A stretch of 64,000 bases of DNA from Dyadobacter beijingensis DSM 21582 (GTDB lineage Bacteria > Bacteroidota > Bacteroidia > Cytophagales > Spirosomataceae), in NCBI RefSeq assembly GCF_000382205.1, contig NZ_KB907789.1, positions 186,001-250,000 on the forward strand, in the 5' to 3' direction. A model generated the notes under the pieces. The model worked only from the letters and a program-made list of their open reading frames with translations. It did no database searches and had not been told where the DNA came from. The position numbers were made by a program, and so were the translations under genes. Positions 17,501 to 26,228 of the stretch are shown here, in pieces (position 1 is the first letter of the stretch; each line of letters opens with the position of its first letter).

Positions 17501-18327
17501 TGTGACAATTCGCTTCGCTCATCCTTCGACTTAAACAGCGGATACCCGAGTTGTACGTACCAGGGTTCTTCGTGGTAGTCTTCGAGGCCGATGTGTTCGG
17601 AAAATTCACGGGTGATCTTGGCGGTCCCGAAAAGCATATCCCAGATAAAGAACATGTTCCCGTAATTCCCGTTGATAACGCCAATACCGTCGGCGTCGGT
17701 GGCTGCGTGGTGTGCATGGTGCGTGGCAGGGGTGGAAATCGTGCGTTCCAGAAGCCACATCAGCGGATGCAGCCATTTGATCGCGTACAGCGGCTTGTCC
17801 CAGCGTACGCTCGAATGCGCGGAAATGCCGATCAATGCCTTGAAAAAATAGCCGATCAGGAATGCTTGTCCGAAACCGACGAAGATCAGGATCGTGGAGA
17901 CGATGCGCGGCGGGAACAGCAGCAGGTAAACCCATGAGTTGCGGCCGGTGAGGAAGACGCTCATTTCCGGCGCGCTATGATGCACACGGTGCCCTTTCCA
18001 AAGCCAGGTATAGGTGTGCGCGGCTCGGTGCCACCAGTATTGCGTGAAATCTTCGAGCAGCGCGGTAATGAGCACCCCGGCCCACAGCGGCACGTCCTCG
18101 AATACATTGTAATAGTCGGCGAAGAAATAGTTCAGCACGTAGGCCGACAGCAGGAAGCTCAGGGGCCGGGTGATGACGCTCGACAGGAAGAGTCCTGCAA
18201 AATTGATATACCATTCATTCTTCGACCATTTCTCGCTTTTGTAAAGGCCCGTCGCCGCCTCTGCAATGCTGATCACGGCGAAAAGAATAAGGATTTCGTA
18301 ATAAATATGGCTGTCTGTGAATTTCAT
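17497..18327 (-). CDS. Sterol desaturase / fatty-acid hydroxylase superfamily membrane protein
   Basis: 276-aa integral membrane di-iron enzyme. The histidine clusters that hold the irons are present: WWHRAAH (His100, His104), GHRVHH (His113, 116, 117) and, further on, ATHHAHHAATDADG. There are about five hydrophobic segments. Bacterial members hydroxylate or desaturate lipid chains, including ether lipids, hopanoids or carotenoids. The acceptor here cannot be read. It is the first gene of a two-gene operon with the DUF6134-like protein. The 309 bases upstream hold no gene I can support. Confidence 0.9.
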   Translation of the reverse strand: MKFTDSHIYYEILILFAVISIAEAATGLYKSEKWSKNEWYINFAGLFLSSVITRPLSFLLSAYVLNYFFADYYNVFEDVPLWAGVLITALLEDFTQYWWHRAAHTYTWLWKGHRVHHSAPEMSVFLTGRNSWVYLLLFPPRIVSTILIFVGFGQAFLIGYFFKALIGISAHSSVRWDKPLYAIKWLHPLMWLLERTISTPATHHAHHAATDADGIGVINGNYGNMFFIWDMLFGTAKITREFSEHIGLEDYHEEPWYVQLGYPLFKSKDERSELSQ

Positions 18328-18636
18328 GTTGCAAAGAAGTCCTGGGCCGCTCCGGCATACGGGGCGGCAGTTTTTAAACTGAAATGGATTAGTTACCCGC
18401 GCGGGTCAGTAGAAAGACTTGACTAGCAACAACAGCAATTAGCTACTTTGGCGGTAAGCAGCAGGAGGCCCGGGCGGGCGGAGAATGGTTTTGAATGTGT
18501 CTGGATCGAACGCATATCCGATTTCGTTAGGTATTGGAAATTGCTTCGGGTGGTTCTCGGCTCGATGTATAATAAGGCAAAGTTAATGCATGAAATAGTT
18601 AACTTCCAAGCATTCGCACAAAAAAGTATTTAAAGT
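18328..18636. other. Intergenic stretch without a supported gene
   Basis: About 309 bases between the sterol desaturase-like gene and the stop of the next dehydrogenase gene, both on the minus strand. It contains a perfect 12-base GC palindrome at 18395-18406 (ACCCGCGCGGGT) and, at its right edge, the element shared with the metN upstream region. An open frame of 61 codons at 18448-18633 on the plus strand has no sign of being coding. Confidence 0.5.
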
Positions 18637-18656
18637 CTATGGATTTAATAGATTTT
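18632..18656 (-). promoter_or_regulatory. Second copy of the metN-upstream element
   Basis: On the minus strand this 25-base stretch reads AAAATC-TATTAAA-TCCATAGACTTT and matches the element at 13537-13560 except for about three positions. It overlaps the stop codon of the dehydrogenase gene and points toward the sterol desaturase gene, 305 bases away. It may be a regulatory site for that operon or a coincidence. Confidence 0.25.
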
Positions 18657-19491
18657 GCTCCGATGTCGCCTCGTTCAGCGTTTCCGAAAATGTCCATAAC
18701 TCTCTCGCCAATGCCCTGCTCCTGGCCTTTCCCGACGTGCGGGCCGGCTTCGCATTCACGAAATAGCGACCCGTCACATCGTCCAGTTCGGGCGCGGTAG
18801 CCACGTGTATAATGTCCGCTGCGGCGCGCTCCGGCGTGCGCAGAACTGCCCTGAAAGCCTTCATGAACCAGGCCGTAGCACCGTGGCCGTCGCCCGCAAA
18901 GCCGCTGGCTACCGTGCCCGGGTGCACCGCATTGGAAGTAACGCCGTACAATGCCATGCGTTCGGATAGTTCGTTGGAGAAAAGGATATTGGCCAGCTTG
19001 GTTCGTCCGTAAATCACGAGGTCTTGGTAATGCGGCGGATTGGCGAGCTTGGCGGTTTGGTATCGGAAAGCGAAATAATGTGCCGCGGAAGCCAGGTTAA
19101 TCACCCTTGCCGAACCAGCGGCTTTCAGCAGATCCGCCAGCCCGGTCGTCAGTACAAAAGGCCCCAGGTGATTAGTAGCGAATGTAAGCTCGATCCCCTC
19201 CCCGGTGGTCTGCCTGTGCTGTACAATGAGCCCGGCATTGTTCACGAGCAGGTCGATCTGCCCGTAGGAGCTCTTGATCTCCCCCACCGCGCGCCGCACC
19301 GACTCCATGCTGGAAAGGTCGCACAGAACGAACGTCGTTTCGACCAGGTCGCCGATTTCCTTTTGCAGCTCCCGCGTTTTGGCTTCGTTGCGGGCAACCA
19401 GGATCAAATCGAAACCCATGCGGGCGAGGCCCAGTGCGGTATGGCGGCCAATGCCCGATGTAGGGCCGGTAATCAGTGCTGTTTTACGCAT
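18637..19491 (-). CDS. Short-chain dehydrogenase, retinol-dehydrogenase type
   Basis: 284-aa NAD(P)-dependent oxidoreductase. TGPTSGIG at 8-15 binds the cofactor, NNAG lies at 84-87, the catalytic Ser is near 135 (INLASAA) and the YxxxK pair is Tyr161/Lys165 (YGRTK). The long C-terminal part and the NHLGPF motif fit the retinol dehydrogenase/WW-oxidoreductase-like branch, whose bacterial substrates are mostly unknown. It stands alone; the region upstream (19492-19757) separates it from a divergent second dehydrogenase. Confidence 0.92.
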   Translation of the reverse strand: MRKTALITGPTSGIGRHTALGLARMGFDLILVARNEAKTRELQKEIGDLVETTFVLCDLSSMESVRRAVGEIKSSYGQIDLLVNNAGLIVQHRQTTGEGIELTFATNHLGPFVLTTGLADLLKAAGSARVINLASAAHYFAFRYQTAKLANPPHYQDLVIYGRTKLANILFSNELSERMALYGVTSNAVHPGTVASGFAGDGHGATAWFMKAFRAVLRTPERAAADIIHVATAPELDDVTGRYFVNAKPARTSGKARSRALARELWTFSETLNEATSEQNLLNP

Positions 19492-19757
19492 TCAAATCAG
19501 TAGAAAGTGGGTTAAGGCGTTATTGAAATGCCCGGCCGGTTGTAATAGCGTGCCTTGGAAGACGCTTCCAATATAGCGGAACACGCGGCAGATGCAATGT
19601 TTTAAACGCAAAAAAATCGGGCATTTTACCGCCACAACGATTTTTACTCCCCCCCATTGAGCTCCTCAGCAAAGCAACTTGAACTGCTCACCAAAGTACG
19701 AACAGTTCCTGCACCCGAATTTTGTATTGTCTGAAATCTTTTAAAAACAATACGAAA

Positions 19758-20555
19758 ATGGATGTTCAAATAAGTGGAAAACGCGCGCTGGTGACCGGTT
19801 CCAGCTCGGGATTGGGTGAAGCGATTGCCAGATTGCTGGCAGCCGAGGGCGCTTCGGTGATCATACATGGCCGGAATGCGGAGCGTGCCAATGACATCGC
19901 ACAGGGCATCCGCGCGGCGGGTGGGGACGCTACCACGGCTACCGGCGACCTCGCCACCGATGAAGGCGCCGACACCGTGGCTGCCGAAGCATTAGCCGGC
20001 GGCCCTATCGATATTTTGGTCAATAATGCCGGCATTACCAGCCACGCGTCGTGGTCGGATGCGACGGCGGACGACTGGCTGCACATTTACAATGCCAACG
20101 TGGTTTCCTATACCCGCATGATCCGGCGGATCGTGCCGCAGATGAAGGCGCTCGGCTGGGGGCGCGTGATCCACATCGGCGGCGGGCTCGGTATCCAGCC
20201 CATGAAGGAACAGCCGCATTACAACGCCACGCTGGCGGCGCGGCATAACCTGTCGGCGTCGCTGGCGCGGGAGCTGAAAGAGACGGGCATTACGTCCAAT
20301 GTGGTTTCACCGGGTGCCATTATCAACCCGATGGTGGAAGAATGGCTCGTCAATGCCGCACCGAAATTCGGCTGGGGTACCGAGCTCGAAGCCATTAAAT
20401 ACCGCGCCGTACAGGACCTGATACCGAACGATACCGGCCGTTTCGGCCTGCCCGAAGAGGTGGCCGGAGCCGTGCTGTACCTCACCAGCCGTTTCGCCGA
20501 CTACGTGAGCGGGGCCGTGCTCCGTGTGGACGGCGGCACGATCAGGTGTTTGTAG
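19758..20555 (+). CDS. Short-chain dehydrogenase-like protein with altered active site
   Basis: 265-aa Rossmann-fold protein. The nucleotide motif TGSSSGLG (13-20) and NNAG (89-92) are intact, but the catalytic positions are not: at the usual Ser site the sequence is HIGGGLG, and in the YxxxK motif Tyr155 is followed by Leu159 (YNATLAARHNL). The ending VSGAVLRVDGGTIR is normal. Because the substitutions are clean and the frame is intact, this looks like a natural subfamily and not decay. It may bind NAD(P) without normal reduction chemistry. ATG 19758 is chosen over one 12 codons upstream. The 3' end overlaps the convergent rph gene by 14 bases. A GAACTG/CAGTTC inverted pair (19681-19708) lies upstream. 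Confidence 0.9.
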   Translation: MDVQISGKRALVTGSSSGLGEAIARLLAAEGASVIIHGRNAERANDIAQGIRAAGGDATTATGDLATDEGADTVAAEALAGGPIDILVNNAGITSHASWSDATADDWLHIYNANVVSYTRMIRRIVPQMKALGWGRVIHIGGGLGIQPMKEQPHYNATLAARHNLSASLARELKETGITSNVVSPGAIINPMVEEWLVNAAPKFGWGTELEAIKYRAVQDLIPNDTGRFGLPEEVAGAVLYLTSRFADYVSGAVLRVDGGTIRCL

Positions 20556-23088
20556 GAACCACCTCCACATACCCCTCCGTCCCGTTCACCCGGATCCGCT
20601 GCCCGTCCCGGATAAGCGTCGTCACGTCATCGATCCCCACTACGGCCGGCAGCCCGTACTCGCGGGCGATCACGGCGCCGTGCGTCATCAGCCCGCCTAC
20701 CTGCGTCACGAGGCCCTTGATGGACACGAACAGCGGCGTCCAGCTCGGGTCGGTGAACGTGGTGACGAGGATGTCGCCTTCTTCCAGGTCGGCTTCGGCC
20801 ATGTTCAGGATCACGCGTGCGCGGCCTTCCACGATGCCCGTCGAAACCGGTAGCCCGACAATGGCGCCTTGGGGCAGGCCGTCGCGCCGGAAGCGGCCGT
20901 TAAGCACCTCGCCGTCGGAGGTGAGCACGCGCGGAGGGGTTAGCCTTTCAAACCCATTGAATGCTTCTTTCCGCTGGTTGATCAATGCATGATCTGTTTT
21001 ACCCGTGCGGCCGGCCTCGCCTGTTTCTTCCAGTGTGAGGTAATACAAATCTTCTTTTTCGCTAAGTATGCCCGCATTCACCAGCCTTTGCGCTTCTCGG
21101 AGCAGTGCTTGTTTGTAAATAAAATAATGGCTGACCATATCGTATTTCGGATATTCGCGGTAGCCGGCATAATGCCGCACGAGCCGGGCCATTCGTTGCA
21201 GTTCCGCTGCTTTTGCGTGGCCGTCGGGAAGCTGCAATAATCTGTCTGTCAACTCTTTTTCCTTACTCACTGCCTGCCGCATGCCTTCTTCGAATTTGGC
21301 TTTTCCAGCGCCCGGCGGAAAATTCCTGACATTGCCGAGGATCAGCGGCACGAGCATGGCCGGCTTCTCGGCCCAACGCGTTTTGGTAATGTCAATTTCC
21401 CCGGCACACCGCATACCGTACCGGTCGAGAAAATCCTCGATGGCCTGCTTCGCCGCCGCACCGCCGGGCAACCCTGCCAGGTCGTTCGGCGAGAATCCTT
21501 CATCTGTATTTTGTAAAAAACTGACTACCTGCGGATTATCTCTTACAACATCGGCTACATCGAGCAATGCAAGGCCCATTTCGGAAGTCACATTGCCTGG
21601 CACCGATTGCGCCAGCGTGTCCGCCGCGTTGGTTTCGCCCAGCCATTCTTTCATGTTGTCGTTGATCCACGCGGCCGCATTGATCCCCGTCATGAGCACG
21701 CCGAAACTCCGCGAGCCGGCCATTTCCTGCCGGTGGCTACGGCTGTGACTGGTGATAAAATCGATCAACTCCTGGCCGGATAGCCCTTGTATTTGCTGCT
21801 TTAAGTTCGCAATAGAGGCCTGGCTGCGCGCGATGAGGTCAGGGACAATGCCGGGGTCGTACCCGAGCATCGCCTGGTAATTGTGCGGCGCAGGAGCCTT
21901 GACCGGCGCAGGCGACTCTTCTTCGGGAGGAGTTTGAACGACATCGCCGCGTTCCAGCAGCGTCGTGAGCGCGTCTTTTACGAGCGGATCTGATTTTCCG
22001 GCCAGGTTCATCAGCATTTCGCGCCGGATCGGCGAGGCCAGCTCGTCGGTCACGTCCACGAATAATCTTCCCCCCGCCGTATACATCGGGCGCAGGGCGG
22101 TCATTTGCCAAACGGAAATGCCCAAAGGTTTTATCGCGTCCGTCATCATTTGCTGGTGCCCTACCGATAAATAGACCCGGTAGCCGGCATCTTCGGTTTC
22201 CGGAATGGGGAACAATGTCGTGATCGGCCGGCTTTGAACAATGTAAAATTGCCCTTGCGCGAGGCACCATTCAATATCCTGCGGCATGCCGAAATGTTGT
22301 TCGATCTCTCTTCCTGTCTGTGCCAGCTCCGCGATCTGCGCGTCCGTAAGCACCTGTACCTCTCCATGCGTGCGGATGACCTCATCGCCACGCACCTTAT
22401 AATGCTCCGCATTCACCAAACCACCCACAAGGGCTTCACCAAGGCCGGCAACGGCGTCCACCGCTACCACTTTCCGGTTTCCGCTTACCGGGTCTGCCGT
22501 GAACATCACGCCCGACGCTTCCGCCAGGACCATTTTCTGGACCACCACCGCCAAATGGACCTTTCGGTGGTCAAAGCCATGCCGGATACGGTAGGAAATG
22601 GCCCGATCGGTGAACAGCGACGCCCAGCACTTGCGCACATGAGCGAGAATGGCGTCTGGGCCGGTCACGTTCAGAAAACTATCCTGCTGGCCTGCAAACG
22701 AGGCGCCCGGCAAATCCTCGGCCGTAGCGCTCGAACGGACGGCATAGGCATCCTCCTCGCCTAATGCTGCCAGCGAAAGGATAATTTCGTCCACGATATC
22801 GCCAGCAATAGCCGTCTCTTCTATCAAATAGCGGATTTCGGCACCAAGCCGGGCTATTTCAGCGAGGTCATGTACCGTCAGAGCGGCCAGTTGCTCCAAC
22901 AATGCCGAGAGCTGCGCCGACTGCCCTGCCACGCGCTGAAATGCCCGGGTGGTAATGCAAAACCCGTCCGGCACATGTATGCCGGGCATTTCCGACAACG
23001 CTCCGAGATTTGCGCCTTTTCCGCCCGCCAAGGCCGGCTTGGCCCGGTCCGCATCCCGCAGGCCGATCACATATTCCATTGCTTTCAT
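20542..23088 (-). CDS. rph: Rifampin phosphotransferase-like PEP-utilizing enzyme
   Basis: 848-aa, three-part enzyme. An N-terminal ATP-binding domain (GGKGANLGAL at 22-31; YAVRSSATAEDLPGASFAGQ; MFTADPVSG) is followed by a large helical middle domain and a C-terminal swivelling phosphohistidine domain with GGLMTHGAVIAREYG, catalytic His803, 45 residues from the end. Listeria-type Rph has 867 residues with His825 about as far from its end, and the closing RIRVNGTEGYVE also fits. Rph uses ATP to phosphorylate rifamycins and inactivate them. A related PEP-synthase-like enzyme with another acceptor is possible. It lies 2 bases after a marR gene, so induction is likely controlled by it. Confidence 0.85.
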   Translation of the reverse strand: MKAMEYVIGLRDADRAKPALAGGKGANLGALSEMPGIHVPDGFCITTRAFQRVAGQSAQLSALLEQLAALTVHDLAEIARLGAEIRYLIEETAIAGDIVDEIILSLAALGEEDAYAVRSSATAEDLPGASFAGQQDSFLNVTGPDAILAHVRKCWASLFTDRAISYRIRHGFDHRKVHLAVVVQKMVLAEASGVMFTADPVSGNRKVVAVDAVAGLGEALVGGLVNAEHYKVRGDEVIRTHGEVQVLTDAQIAELAQTGREIEQHFGMPQDIEWCLAQGQFYIVQSRPITTLFPIPETEDAGYRVYLSVGHQQMMTDAIKPLGISVWQMTALRPMYTAGGRLFVDVTDELASPIRREMLMNLAGKSDPLVKDALTTLLERGDVVQTPPEEESPAPVKAPAPHNYQAMLGYDPGIVPDLIARSQASIANLKQQIQGLSGQELIDFITSHSRSHRQEMAGSRSFGVLMTGINAAAWINDNMKEWLGETNAADTLAQSVPGNVTSEMGLALLDVADVVRDNPQVVSFLQNTDEGFSPNDLAGLPGGAAAKQAIEDFLDRYGMRCAGEIDITKTRWAEKPAMLVPLILGNVRNFPPGAGKAKFEEGMRQAVSKEKELTDRLLQLPDGHAKAAELQRMARLVRHYAGYREYPKYDMVSHYFIYKQALLREAQRLVNAGILSEKEDLYYLTLEETGEAGRTGKTDHALINQRKEAFNGFERLTPPRVLTSDGEVLNGRFRRDGLPQGAIVGLPVSTGIVEGRARVILNMAEADLEEGDILVTTFTDPSWTPLFVSIKGLVTQVGGLMTHGAVIAREYGLPAVVGIDDVTTLIRDGQRIRVNGTEGYVEVVPTNT

Positions 23089-23090
23089 GG

Positions 23091-23546
23091 TTAGGGGTTG
23101 TTGAGTGTTTCGGTAGTTTGATTCATGAGGTCAATCGCCTTCGAGAAGTAGGTTTCGATTACCTGCCGGTCGGCTTCCGAAAACGAGGCGATCAGCGCCT
23201 CGGAGCGGGCCCGGAAATCGCGGTAGAGCGGTTCGAGCAATGCCATGATCTGGTCTGTTACCGGCTCGACGAATACTTTCCGGCGATCGTTATCGGCGAA
23301 CCTGCGGCGGACGAGGCCTTTTTTCTCAAAACGGTCGATCAGGCCGGTTACCGCGCCAGTGGTGAGACCGGTGAGTGCCGACAGTTCGCCGGCAGTCATT
23401 TGGCCCTTTTGCATGAGAAAACCCAGGTATTTGTGATCGGTACCCGAAAGCCCGGCCTTCCGCCCGACGGTTTCATGCATTTGAATGGAGGTGTAGGCAT
23501 ACATCTGGCTCAGCCTGCGCAGCCTTACGATGGACTCTTCGCTCAT
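23091..23546 (-). CDS. MarR-family regulator upstream of rph
   Basis: 151-aa winged-helix dimeric repressor. The DNA-binding part is MTAGELSALTGLTTGAVTGLIDRFEKKGLV with the wing RRFADNDRRKVFVEP. It is the first gene of a two-gene operon with rph. A 10-base-arm inverted repeat overlaps the promoter 17 bases before its ATG, the expected arrangement for autorepression relieved by a small-molecule ligand. That the ligand is a rifamycin is inference from rph. Confidence 0.92.
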   Translation of the reverse strand: MSEESIVRLRRLSQMYAYTSIQMHETVGRKAGLSGTDHKYLGFLMQKGQMTAGELSALTGLTTGAVTGLIDRFEKKGLVRRRFADNDRRKVFVEPVTDQIMALLEPLYRDFRARSEALIASFSEADRQVIETYFSKAIDLMNQTTETLNNP

Positions 23547-23562
23547 ATTTTATCTTATAAAC

Positions 23563-23589
23563 TAAATATCTTAGCTGCAAAGATATTTA
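23563..23589. promoter_or_regulatory. Inverted-repeat operator for the marR-rph operon
   Basis: Perfect 10-base arms TAAATATCTT (23563-23572) and AAGATATTTA (23580-23589) separated by seven bases. It begins 17 bases before the marR ATG, and its right arm overlaps the predicted -7 element, so a bound MarR dimer would block RNA polymerase. The size and symmetry suit MarR proteins. Confidence 0.7.
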
Positions 23590-23608
23590 TATTTACCTGA
23601 ATGTCAAA
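23578..23608 (-). promoter_or_regulatory. Promoter of marR-rph
   Basis: On the minus strand TTTG (23608-23605), 19 bases, then TATCTTTG (23585-23578). This is a full match to the Bacteroidota housekeeping promoter TTTG-N19-TAnnTTTG. The start of transcription is expected near 23571, inside the operator. Confidence 0.7.
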
Positions 23609-23757
23609 TACTAGGTTAAAAAGTGGTGGATCGATGCCCGGACGTCGAGAAAAATCGACACGTATTTTTATACCGTGAGGCCCCAAAAATTGGTTAAAAA
23701 AGGATCGTGGAAATATATTCGCGCATATTTTGACAATCATTACAGTACAGTAAGCGT

Positions 23758-24681
23758 ATGTGGAAGGCGATTCCAACCGGAGTTTTCTCTATTATCTTAT
23801 CCATCTCGACGGCATTTTCCCAAAACAAAGTTGACCTCTCCAATGCCATTAATGCAGGCCGCCTGAAAACCGCCAAGGACACGACCTGGCGTAAAATCGA
23901 GTTCGGTGCGAACCTGAACCAGGGCTCTTTCAGCTCCAACTGGACGGGCGGCGGTGTCAATTCGGTGGCGCTCGGCGTCTTTTTCAATGCGTTGAACGAA
24001 ACGAAACGCGGCAAGGATTCATGGCGAAACGATTTCCAATCGCAATACGGGATTCTCCGCAACAAGGGCCAGCAGAGCCGCAAGAGCGTCGACCGGGTGT
24101 TTTTCGATACAAAATACAACCGGGAGCTATCGGCGAAATGGAGCATTTTCGCCAACCTCAACTTCCTGTCGCAGTTTGCCGCGGGTTATGAATACAACAG
24201 CAACCCTGATTCGCTGACTTTCAAAAAGAAGGTTTCGGGCCTGCTTTCTCCCGCATACGTCACCGAAGCGATCGGTATCGAGTACCGTCCGGCACCGTAT
24301 TTCTTCGTCGATTTTGCACCGGGCGCGCTCCGGCAGACGATCGTTGTCGACCGCGACCTGTATGTGAACACGCCCGACCAGAAAAATTACGGCGTCCCCA
24401 TCGGCGAGCGCGTGCGGACGGAAGCCGCATTGATCCAGCTCGTGGCCAACTTCGATAAGGACATTGCCAAGGATGTGAACCTGAAATTCAGGTACCTCAT
24501 GTTTTCGACATTCCGCGACCCGCTCGAAATCGATAACCGCCTCGACGCACAGCTGACAGCAAAAATCAATAAATATGTAAATGTGAACCTTGGCGCGATT
24601 GTCGTGTACGATAAGGACCAGAGCAGCCGCATCCAGATCGCGCAGGCGCTGAGTGTCGGTTTTTTGTTTGCATTGCAATAA
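23758..24681 (+). CDS. DUF3078 secreted/outer-membrane protein
   Basis: 307-aa protein with a Sec signal (to about residue 21, TAFSQ). It matches the Bacteroidota family DUF3078: WRKIEFGANLNQGSFSSNWTGGG near the start and alternating amphipathic strands through to the terminal SVGFLFALQ, suggesting a small outer-membrane beta-barrel. Function is unknown. It appears monocistronic and converges on the MFS gene, with only 14 bases between the two stops. Confidence 0.85.
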   Translation: MWKAIPTGVFSIILSISTAFSQNKVDLSNAINAGRLKTAKDTTWRKIEFGANLNQGSFSSNWTGGGVNSVALGVFFNALNETKRGKDSWRNDFQSQYGILRNKGQQSRKSVDRVFFDTKYNRELSAKWSIFANLNFLSQFAAGYEYNSNPDSLTFKKKVSGLLSPAYVTEAIGIEYRPAPYFFVDFAPGALRQTIVVDRDLYVNTPDQKNYGVPIGERVRTEAALIQLVANFDKDIAKDVNLKFRYLMFSTFRDPLEIDNRLDAQLTAKINKYVNVNLGAIVVYDKDQSSRIQIAQALSVGFLFALQ

Positions 24682-24695
24682 AAGGCAAAATGCAT

Positions 24696-26129
24696 TCAGG
24701 CAGCGGCGCAGCATGCCTTGCTATCTGGATGCACCTCGTTTTCAGCAGGCAAAAGCCAGAGGAAGAAGCCGACAAGACCGAGCAGGGACATGTTCACGGC
24801 CGTGGCAATGCGATAAGCCGAAACGAAAGCGGACAGGTCCGGTTCCGGGCCCAATTTTGAAAAGAATATCCCGCCTACCACCCCTATACCAAGCGCGATC
24901 GCCGTTTGCTGGAAAGTAGAGAACGTGCCCGAAGCTGCCCCGGCCAGGTCTGCGGGAATGCTCCGAAGCGCCATGCCGAGCAGCGACGGCAATACCGACC
25001 CGCAGCCCGTCCCATAGGCGAAAAGGACGGGGTACAACATCGCCCTGTCCACCGCTGGATCATCGAGGAGGTACATATGCACAGCCAATGTACCCATCAT
25101 AATGAGTACGCCTGCCTGCAACACTTTTTTACCCGCTAACGGAATGAGCCGCAGCGATACCAGCGACGCCGCCACGTAACCAATTCCCTGGCACACAAAC
25201 AGCAGTCCCGTTTCGGCGGAAGTGAACCCAAGTCCGTTTTCCAGCATCATGACATTGACCAGGAAGTACGAATCCTGCACCATAAAATAGCACAGCACGA
25301 CCACCATACCGATATTGAAATCGCGAATGCGGAACAGCCGGACGTCCAGCAGCGGCTCTCTCCCGCCGGCGAGCTTTTGTTTTTGGTTTGAAATAAAAAC
25401 GACCAGTAACAATGCCCCAAAACCCAGCATTGCCACGCTCCACCACGGCCAATGCAGCTCGCGCCCGGCGATGAGCGGGTATATCACGCATACGAGCGTA
25501 CCCGTGAGCAGCAGCACGCCTGCGAGGTCAAACCGGCCGGCAGCCCGGCGCGGTTCGTCTGGTAAATAGCAGATGGCCAGGGGTATGACGGCCAGTCCGA
25601 TCGGTACGTTGATCAGGAATATGAGCCGCCAGCCTTCCATGTAAAAATCGAGTTCGGGGAGTACACCGCCCAGGAACTGGCCGATCACCGATGCACTGCC
25701 AGCGACACTGCCGTAAATACCCAGCGCCCGCGTGCGCTCCTGGCCGGCCGCAAACAACACCTGAATGTAAGTAATGCCTTGCGGGATCATCCAGGCGGCA
25801 CTCACACCCTGGAAAAACCTGGCCGCATTAAGCTGCCATGCGTTCTGCGCAAAACCGCACGCCGCCGAAGCTGCAATAAACGCCAGCATGCCCCCGACGA
25901 AAACCTTCTTTTTACCGAAATAATCCCCCGCGCGGCCTCCCGTGACCAGGAATGCCGCATACCCCAGCAAATAAAGCGCGATCACGAGCTGAATGTCGGC
26001 ATCGGTGCCGTGAATACCCGTTTGAATGGCCGGAATGGCCACATTGACGATGAAAATATCCATCACGGACAGGAACACTGAGGCGGAAATAATGGCGAGT
26101 AAGAGCCATTTTGAAATTTGTATGTTCAT
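24696..26129 (-). CDS. MFS multidrug exporter, DHA2/EmrB type
   Basis: 477-aa proton-driven efflux pump with about 14 membrane helices. Motif A appears as GGRAGDYFGKKKVFVGG; LINVPIGLAVIPLA and the antiporter-like helix SVAGSASVIGQFLGG support the drug:H+ antiporter DHA2 class. The C-terminal tail ends with AENEVHPDSKACCAAA. It is divergent from an HxlR-family regulator across 99 bases, a common pairing for efflux genes controlled by reactive electrophiles or toxic aromatics. The substrate cannot be read from sequence. Confidence 0.92.
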   Translation of the reverse strand: MNIQISKWLLLAIISASVFLSVMDIFIVNVAIPAIQTGIHGTDADIQLVIALYLLGYAAFLVTGGRAGDYFGKKKVFVGGMLAFIAASAACGFAQNAWQLNAARFFQGVSAAWMIPQGITYIQVLFAAGQERTRALGIYGSVAGSASVIGQFLGGVLPELDFYMEGWRLIFLINVPIGLAVIPLAICYLPDEPRRAAGRFDLAGVLLLTGTLVCVIYPLIAGRELHWPWWSVAMLGFGALLLVVFISNQKQKLAGGREPLLDVRLFRIRDFNIGMVVVLCYFMVQDSYFLVNVMMLENGLGFTSAETGLLFVCQGIGYVAASLVSLRLIPLAGKKVLQAGVLIMMGTLAVHMYLLDDPAVDRAMLYPVLFAYGTGCGSVLPSLLGMALRSIPADLAGAASGTFSTFQQTAIALGIGVVGGIFFSKLGPEPDLSAFVSAYRIATAVNMSLLGLVGFFLWLLPAENEVHPDSKACCAAA

Positions 26130-26228
26130 TGCGTTGTTTGATGATCAGGCACGGCTTTACGTGCATTTCCGGCCAAAAATCAAGCAGGCAATGCTGCTAA
26201 TCAAGTAGTTTACAAGACGATACCAGGT

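Noticed and set aside
19681..19708. GAACTG/CAGTTC inverted pair upstream of the second dehydrogenase gene as an operator
   Set aside because: Arms are only six bases with a 16-base spacer, and no regulator gene is adjacent. Chance cannot be excluded.
26130..26228. HxlR operator between the MFS and hxlR genes
   Set aside because: A GTA-GTT-TAC core is visible near 26204-26212, but no longer dyad or second copy supports it.
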